From positions 1-47,305 of the forward strand of contig NZ_LDQC01000079.1 of assembly GCF_001475545.1 (NCBI RefSeq): 47,305 bases of DNA, in the 5' to 3' direction. The stretch's first letter is position 1. The number at the start of each line of letters is the position of its first letter. The translations under genes were made by a program, and so were the position numbers. Source of the DNA: Curtobacterium luteum (lineage in GTDB: Bacteria > Actinomycetota > Actinomycetes > Actinomycetales > Microbacteriaceae). The notes below the pieces were generated by a model. That model searched no databases, had not been told where the DNA came from, and saw only the letters and a program-made list of their open reading frames with translations. Below are positions 42,323 to 47,305 of the stretch, piece after piece.

Positions 42323-45250
42323 TCAGCGGCGGACCGTGAAGGAGCCGGAGGCCGTGCGCCCCGAGCCGTACCCCTGGGCGGACACGGTGTGCTTCCCGAC
42401 GGTCCGGGTCGCGCCGATCGTGTACGTCGCGGTCCCCGCCGAGTTCGCCGTCACCCGCACGACGGCACCGCCGTCGATCCGCATCGCCACCGACTCACCC
42501 GGACGGAAGCCGCTGGACGTGCAGGCGACGCTCTTGCCGCGCTTCGGCTGCGTCGGGTTCGCGGTGACGGTGCCCTTGCCTGCCTGCGCTTCGGCGCACG
42601 CCTCACCGGCCTTGCCGACGGGAGGGGCCGACGCCCGGGTCCGGCCGTCGACCCTGACTCCGTCGTCCTCACGGAGCGTCAGGGTGCCGGTCCCGCCGCC
42701 GAGCACGGCGCCACCCTGTGTGAGGCTCACGGAGAGGGGGTAGGCCGTCGTCGGCGACTCCGACGCACGCCGGTTCCCCACCTTCGTGACCGCCACCGAC
42801 CGGCAGGTGTCGCCGGGCTGGAACACGACGGACTGCACCGTCGAGCGCACCGTCTCGTCGTACGCGTCGAGGTCGAACGCGACCGTCGCGACCTGTTCCG
42901 CCGGCCGTGAGAGCACGATCGCGACGCGCGTGGTGCCCGTGGCGTTGCCCTCGTCGACGAACCGGTCGACGACGCGGACGCTGGGCCGGTCGACCACCTC
43001 CGGGGTCCCGAGCGACGACTCGGGCACCGCGGAGAGGTCGCTGAGCAGCAGGCCGCTCTTCCCCTTCGGCACGACGACCGCGACCTGCCGGACGCTCGTG
43101 AGGTCGATGCCGGTGAACGAGGCGAGCGGAACCCGCGCCTCCTGCAGGAGCGTCTTGCGCACGGCGTCCTGGGAACCCGGCAGGAGTGCACCCGCACGGC
43201 TGACGTCCGACAGCCGGACGCTCGCCGCTGCGCCCGCGGCGTCGGTCAGGCGGACGCTCACGTCAGCGGCCGACGTCGCACGGTCGTCGGGCGAGAGGCG
43301 CAACGAGAGCGCCGAGAACGACGACAGGTCGCCAGCGGTCGGGCTGACGGCGACCCGGACCTCGCCGCCGGTCGCGCTCCCGGTCGGGGTGACGTGCAGG
43401 GCGGGCGTCGCCGGGACGGACGGCGCGAGCCACGCCGGCACGTAGTCGGGCGCGGTGGTCTCCCCGGTGACGCAGGTCGGCAGGGCGCTCGCGACGGCGA
43501 TCCCGTCCGAGCTGGCGCACGTGGCGGCCCGGAGCGCTCCGGCCGTCGTGACGGCAGGGTCCTGCGCGGTGAAGAGCGCGAGGTCGCGGCGGGTGCTCCC
43601 GGGCAGGGACGCGGTGACCCGGAGGTCCGCCTTCCCGAGCGCGGCCGGGACCCGTCCGCTGCCGTCGAAGTACGGCAGGAACTGCTGCTCGCCGCCGAGG
43701 GTCAGGCGGAAGAACCCGCTGACCAGGCTCGTGCCGACGGCGTACTGCGCAGAGGACGAGAGTCGGGTCGTCCCCTTGGCCTTCGCGCCGCAGACCGCGT
43801 CCGAGTCGTCGTACCAGTCGTCGAACGAGTCCTTCGGGTAGGTGGCCGGGGTCCACACGCTGTTGAAGAAGTTGTGGTTCGCGCCCATCACGAGCACGGA
43901 GGAGCGGAGGACGTCGTCGCCGTACGCCGTCCGGGAGTCGTCGAAGAAGTGCTGCCCCTGCAGGTCGGACACGTCGCCGTCGCAGTACGGCAGCACGACG
44001 GCGGTGTCGACGTCGGGCAGGGTGGTCCGACCGAAGTCCGTCGGAGCGAGCGGCAGCACCGACACGATGCCGAACGGCTGCTTCCGCTGGCTGTTGAGCA
44101 GCGCTGCGCGGACCACGCCGTCGCCGCCACGGGAGTGCCCCATCAGACCGACGTGCCCGAGGTCGAGCTTGCCGACGAGCCTCGACGACAGTCGTGGCTC
44201 CTGACCGGCATCCGCGCGCTGCAGGAGGGCGAGGTGGTCGAGGACGAGCTGCCCCCGGGCCTCCGCTCCCCCGTCCGCCGCGTAGGTGCCGTCGAGGGCG
44301 TTGATCGCGTTCGCGGAGATCGAGACGACGACGACACCGTTGCTCGCGAGGGCCTGGGCCGCTGCGGTGTAGCCGAGGTAGCTCGGGATCACCGTCTGCC
44401 CCTTGCCGCACGGCCAGCCGGTCTTCGAGGGGGTCCCGCCCGAGCACACCTCGTGACGGCCGTGCAGGAACACCGCGACCGGACGCTTCCCCGGCGCGTT
44501 CGACGGCAGCCAGACCGCCGCACGCATCTCGCCCTTGCGACCGGCGAACCCGCGGATCGTCTCGACCTGGTCACCGAGGTCGTAGTCGGCACGGACGACG
44601 GAGTACGGTCCCGCTGCGGCCGGGTCGGCGTCGAGCGGAGCCGGGGTCTCCCGCGGGACGGCCTGCGGCTTCGCCTGCACCTGCGGAGCCGCGCCGCTGG
44701 GCCGCTGCACGCCGCCGGTCGAGCCGAGCACGACGCTCGTCGCGTCCGCCACCGACGGGTCCGTCGTGGTGACCGTCAGGGTCCGCTGGTCGAGGCTCGT
44801 CGTCGCGACGCCGATGTCGGTGCCGTCGACCACGAGCGTCGGGGCCGCGGCACGGACGACCAGCGGCTCGTCGAGCGTGAGGGTGACGGTGTACCCACTG
44901 TCGGTCGGGGTCACGGTCCAACCGGGCCCGGACGCGACGGGCGCCGCACCGGCCGAGATCGTCGTGCCGGAGCTGCCGGAGCTGCCGGGGCTGCCGGAGC
45001 TGCCGGCGCTGCCGGTGGCGCCCGTGGTGCCCGTGGCGACCGTGGTGCCCGGCGTGGGTGCACTGTTCGACCCGACCGCGGGAGCCGTCGAACCGTCCGA
45101 CGGCGCGGCGACGGCGGGCAGCGCGACGAGGCTACCGGCGAGGCTCACGGCGACGGCGAACGCGGCGACGACGGCAGCGGCTCCGGTGCGGCGCGTCCGG
45201 CCCGATCGGCGGTGACGGCGAGGGCGGTGCTGGCGGTGGTGACGGTCCAC
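42323..45250 (-). CDS. Large secreted alpha/beta hydrolase with C-terminal beta domains
   Basis: 975 aa from GTG 45250, supported by AGGGG eight bases upstream; GTG 45277 is an alternative. A basic start and a hydrophobic core form a signal peptide ending near VALPAVAA. A low-complexity Gly/Ser/Thr linker follows, then an alpha/beta hydrolase: VAVFLHGRHEVC (oxyanion loop), GHSRGG (nucleophile Ser), a late Asp in LPYCDGD, and His in GANHNFFN. Nearest known types are chlorophyllase or PET-hydrolase-like lipases. A Calx-beta-like and a terminal Ig-like domain complete it. It probably acts outside the cell on an ester. Confidence 0.82.
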   Translation of the reverse strand: MDRHHRQHRPRRHRRSGRTRRTGAAAVVAAFAVAVSLAGSLVALPAVAAPSDGSTAPAVGSNSAPTPGTTVATGTTGATGSAGSSGSPGSSGSSGTTISAGAAPVASGPGWTVTPTDSGYTVTLTLDEPLVVRAAAPTLVVDGTDIGVATTSLDQRTLTVTTTDPSVADATSVVLGSTGGVQRPSGAAPQVQAKPQAVPRETPAPLDADPAAAGPYSVVRADYDLGDQVETIRGFAGRKGEMRAAVWLPSNAPGKRPVAVFLHGRHEVCSGGTPSKTGWPCGKGQTVIPSYLGYTAAAQALASNGVVVVSISANAINALDGTYAADGGAEARGQLVLDHLALLQRADAGQEPRLSSRLVGKLDLGHVGLMGHSRGGDGVVRAALLNSQRKQPFGIVSVLPLAPTDFGRTTLPDVDTAVVLPYCDGDVSDLQGQHFFDDSRTAYGDDVLRSSVLVMGANHNFFNSVWTPATYPKDSFDDWYDDSDAVCGAKAKGTTRLSSSAQYAVGTSLVSGFFRLTLGGEQQFLPYFDGSGRVPAALGKADLRVTASLPGSTRRDLALFTAQDPAVTTAGALRAATCASSDGIAVASALPTCVTGETTAPDYVPAWLAPSVPATPALHVTPTGSATGGEVRVAVSPTAGDLSSFSALSLRLSPDDRATSAADVSVRLTDAAGAAASVRLSDVSRAGALLPGSQDAVRKTLLQEARVPLASFTGIDLTSVRQVAVVVPKGKSGLLLSDLSAVPESSLGTPEVVDRPSVRVVDRFVDEGNATGTTRVAIVLSRPAEQVATVAFDLDAYDETVRSTVQSVVFQPGDTCRSVAVTKVGNRRASESPTTAYPLSVSLTQGGAVLGGGTGTLTLREDDGVRVDGRTRASAPPVGKAGEACAEAQAGKGTVTANPTQPKRGKSVACTSSGFRPGESVAMRIDGGAVVRVTANSAGTATYTIGATRTVGKHTVSAQGYGSGRTASGSFTVRR
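44964..45053 (-). repeat. 9-bp tandem repeat (10 units) encoding a tripeptide linker
   Basis: Ten degenerate 9-bp units related to CTGCCGGAG, in frame. They encode Gly/Ser/Thr/Ala tripeptides in the linker after the signal peptide. Sequence divergence rises toward the signal-peptide side... that is, in higher coordinates. Length variation between strains is likely. Confidence 0.85.
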
Positions 45251-45277
45251 GTCGGGTACCCCTGTCTGCGAGCGCAC

Positions 45278-45549
45278 GCCCCGAGCGGCACGCGGTCGAG
45301 GTCACCGTAGCGAGACCGGTCGGCCAGCCGGATCATCCCGCAGGATGACCGTCCCGGACGGGGGCCAGGAGCGCTCCGCTCACGATGTCGTGCGTGCCAC
45401 GCACGGTTGCGAGCGTGGTGCGCCCGGGCGCGCAGGAAAGCGCCGGAAAGTGGCAAGAATGCCGCTCGCAGTCCTCATTAGGATTCCGTCAGGGCCGCCG
45501 ATCGAGGCGGTCCGGCCATGTACGCCGGCCCGACGACGGGAGGTTCGAG
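45278..45549 (+). promoter_or_regulatory. Intergenic region with promoter of the DUF6421 gene
   Basis: 272 bases between divergent genes. TAGGAT at 45479-45484 is a candidate -10 with a 65-base leader. GGGAGG (45538-45543) is the ribosome site, six bases before the ATG. No small gene seen. Confidence 0.45.
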
Positions 45550-47043
45550 ATGTCGCAGTTCGTCCAGAGGTTCACCCAGGACGCCATCATCGGAGAGCCC
45601 GAGGTCGTCGAGGACCGCCGGACCGGCGACGAAACCGCGGCCGGTGCGCACCGCCCGGTCCGCGAGGTCGCCACCCACCCGGCCTGGCTCCGACTGAAGG
45701 ACGCAGTCGTCGCGCTCCAGGGCCTCCAGGCCGCGGACGGCTCCGTGCCGGACCCCGCCGACCACGCCACCGCGTCCGAGCTGCTGGCCGTGGTCGTCCC
45801 CGCGATCGCCGAACTCGCCCCCGCGTTCCCGCACGACGCCGCGTACCTCGACCTCCTCGCGCGGGACTTCGCGGCGTGGCAGGACCAGGGCTTCGGCGTC
45901 CCGGACTTCCTCGACTCGCTGAACGCCTTCCAGCCGCAGCAGCACCGCGTCGACGGCCTCGGACACCTCGTCGTGTTCCCGATGTACACGCAGAACGGCA
46001 GCGCCTCGCGCTTCGTCGAGGCCCTGCTCGTCGAGGTCATCTGGCCGGACTTCATCGCCGAGCTCGAGGCCGGCGACTACGGCAACAAGCTCTTCGTCGC
46101 CCTGCGCTTCGTCGACTTCACGCCCGGCTACGACACGAACTCCGCCGTGCTGTTCCCCGAGACGGTCTCGATGCGCGAGGTCCCGGCGTTCACCTGGGGC
46201 GCGATCTTCCAGGACCGCGAGGCAGCCCGCTACCGCCGGGTCGTCCGCGCCGCCGCCGACATCACGAAGCTCGACCTGCCCGAGGACGCCGCGGCGATGC
46301 TCGACGACCAGGAGCTCACCGAGCGCGTGTTCGTGATGTGGGACATCATCCACGACCGCTCCCACATGCGCGGCGACCTGCCCTTCGACCCGTTCATGAT
46401 CAAGCAGCGCATGCCGTTCTTCCTCTACTCGCTCGAGGAACTGCGCTGCGACCTCACGGCGTTCCGCGAGTCGGTGTCCCTGCAACGGTCGCTGTCCGCG
46501 GTGCCGGACGCCGAGCTGTCGGAGGCACAGCGTGCGATCCGTGACCACGCGAAGCTCGTGCAGTACGCGGTGCTGTTCGACCGCATCTTCCGCTTCGCGA
46601 TCACCGGCAGCCGCGTGCGGAACTACGACGGGCTCGGCGGCCAGCTCCTCTTCGCGTGGCTGCACCAGCACGGCGTCCTGCACTGGACCGACACGCAGCT
46701 CACCATCGACTGGGACGCCGTGCCCGACGTGGTGATCGCGCTGAGCGACCAGATCAACGAGCTCTACTGGCGTTCGATCGACCGCCCGAAGTCGGCGCAC
46801 TGGCTCGCCGCCTACGAGATGCTCACGCAGACGCTCACGCCGCACCCGGCCTCGGCCTGGGCGAAGGGGCTGCCGCAGGAGACGCTCGCCGGGCCGCCGA
46901 AGGGCTACACGGACGCCGTGCTCGACGACGAGTTCCCGCTCTCGATGTTCTACGAGGCGCTCAACAAGAAGATGGCGACCGTCATCCAGTCGACCGCGGG
47001 CATCACGGGGACGACGGACGACGTGCCGGCCGCCGCAGCGTGA
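45550..47043 (+). CDS. DUF6421 family protein
   Basis: 497 aa, soluble, acidic, mostly helical, without signal or membrane helix. The length, the HLVVFPMYTQNGS and WDIIHDRSHMRGDLPFDPFMIKQRMPFF segments fit the actinobacterial DUF6421 family. The HDRSHMRGD region holds clustered His, Asp and Arg that could bind metal. Function is unknown. It overlaps an SDR gene (GTGA) that follows, a linkage that may give a clue. Confidence 0.85.
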   Translation: MSQFVQRFTQDAIIGEPEVVEDRRTGDETAAGAHRPVREVATHPAWLRLKDAVVALQGLQAADGSVPDPADHATASELLAVVVPAIAELAPAFPHDAAYLDLLARDFAAWQDQGFGVPDFLDSLNAFQPQQHRVDGLGHLVVFPMYTQNGSASRFVEALLVEVIWPDFIAELEAGDYGNKLFVALRFVDFTPGYDTNSAVLFPETVSMREVPAFTWGAIFQDREAARYRRVVRAAADITKLDLPEDAAAMLDDQELTERVFVMWDIIHDRSHMRGDLPFDPFMIKQRMPFFLYSLEELRCDLTAFRESVSLQRSLSAVPDAELSEAQRAIRDHAKLVQYAVLFDRIFRFAITGSRVRNYDGLGGQLLFAWLHQHGVLHWTDTQLTIDWDAVPDVVIALSDQINELYWRSIDRPKSAHWLAAYEMLTQTLTPHPASAWAKGLPQETLAGPPKGYTDAVLDDEFPLSMFYEALNKKMATVIQSTAGITGTTDDVPAAAA

Positions 47044-47305
47044 GCGGCGGCCCACTCGCCGACCGCACGGTGCTGGTCGCCGGAGCGACCAGCACCAGCG
47101 GCGCGGCCGTGTCCCGAGCACTGGTCGCGGCCGGTGCGGCGGTCGTCGCCGTCGGCGCGAGGGAGGGCGGCCTGGAGGCACTGCGCGCGTCCGTCCCGCA
47201 GGTCACGACCCAGCGGTGCGACCTGGCGGACCGCAGCGCGGTCGACGGACTGGTGTCGCGCCTCCAGGCCGACGGCACGCACGTCGACGGCCTGGTCCAC
47301 CTCGT
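47040..47305 (+). CDS. Short-chain dehydrogenase (partial, cut by window end)
   Basis: The first 88 codons from GTG 47040 are visible. The Rossmann motif AGATSTSGAAVS and the acidic CDLADRSAV segment fit an SDR. The catalytic part lies beyond the window. Coupled to DUF6421 by a 4-nt overlap. Confidence 0.82.
   Translation, partial: MSGGPLADRTVLVAGATSTSGAAVSRALVAAGAAVVAVGAREGGLEALRASVPQVTTQRCDLADRSAVDGLVSRLQADGTHVDGLVHL

Noticed and set aside
44964-45053. CRISPR-like repeats
   Set aside because: Units are 9 bp, contiguous, in frame within a linker-coding region, and have no spacers.

Overview
The window is very GC-rich (visibly around 70 %), uses GTG starts often, packs genes with 1-4 nt stop/start overlaps, and carries families common in Microbacteriaceae (DUF6421, DUF6457, DUF4383). 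It is best read as chromosomal DNA of an actinobacterium of the Microbacteriaceae, probably Curtobacterium or a close relative. The taxonomic call is inference. I saw no rRNA, tRNA, CRISPR array, transposase or phage gene.

Region 1 (33-11288) is a single-direction, tightly coupled catabolic block. It holds a CUT2-type ABC importer (binding lipoprotein, double ATPase, permease), a RutA-like flavin monooxygenase, three amide-bond hydrolases from three unrelated superfamilies (nitrilase, amidase-signature, isochorismatase-like), a DHA2 efflux pump, and a TetR and a GntR/UTRA regulator. It resembles a rebuilt Rut (pyrimidine ring-opening) pathway, but lacks recognisable RutC, RutD, RutE, RutF and RutG. 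This is the main candidate for an undescribed system.

Region 2 (11289-20669) is a mosaic. It holds a small secreted protein, the stub of a truncated FemAB/GNAT-like gene, a DUF2975/XRE pair with a near-palindromic operator, a YeiH-type transporter, a conserved unknown, an ABC-2 exporter and a DUF4383 membrane protein. It also holds a two-gene cassette (Gly/Ala-rich secreted protein plus a small two-helix membrane protein) bracketed by near-identical direct repeats, then an APC permease.

Region 3 (18775-28553) holds the APC permease divergent from a flavin amine oxidase; a sugar/polyol module (Gfo/Idh/MocA dehydrogenase, TIM-barrel epimerase, GPH-type symporter) with a divergent TetR; a Nei-type DNA glycosylase; and a TetR - small protein - Arr (rifamycin ADP-ribosyltransferase) operon.

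Region 4 (28651-38817) holds a GT39 mannosyltransferase-like protein and a membrane protein, then molybdenum cofactor genes (mobA, DUF6457, moeA, fdhD) leading into an FdhF/YdeP molybdo-oxidoreductase. An APH(6)/hydroxyurea-type kinase, a PLD-nuclease N-terminal-like small membrane protein and a HAD hydrolase follow.

Region 5 (38814-47305) holds a DUF389 protein, a TetR/NAD(P)H-binding divergent pair with tandem operators, a second APH-fold kinase, a large secreted alpha/beta hydrolase with a tripeptide-repeat linker, a DUF6421 protein and the start of an SDR gene cut by the window end.

Two features recur across the window. One is a family of long perfect hairpins with a shared GGAGGC/GCCTCC core at gene 3' ends. 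The other is a -10-like hexamer followed by exactly six bases and then the start codon, indicating leaderless transcripts.
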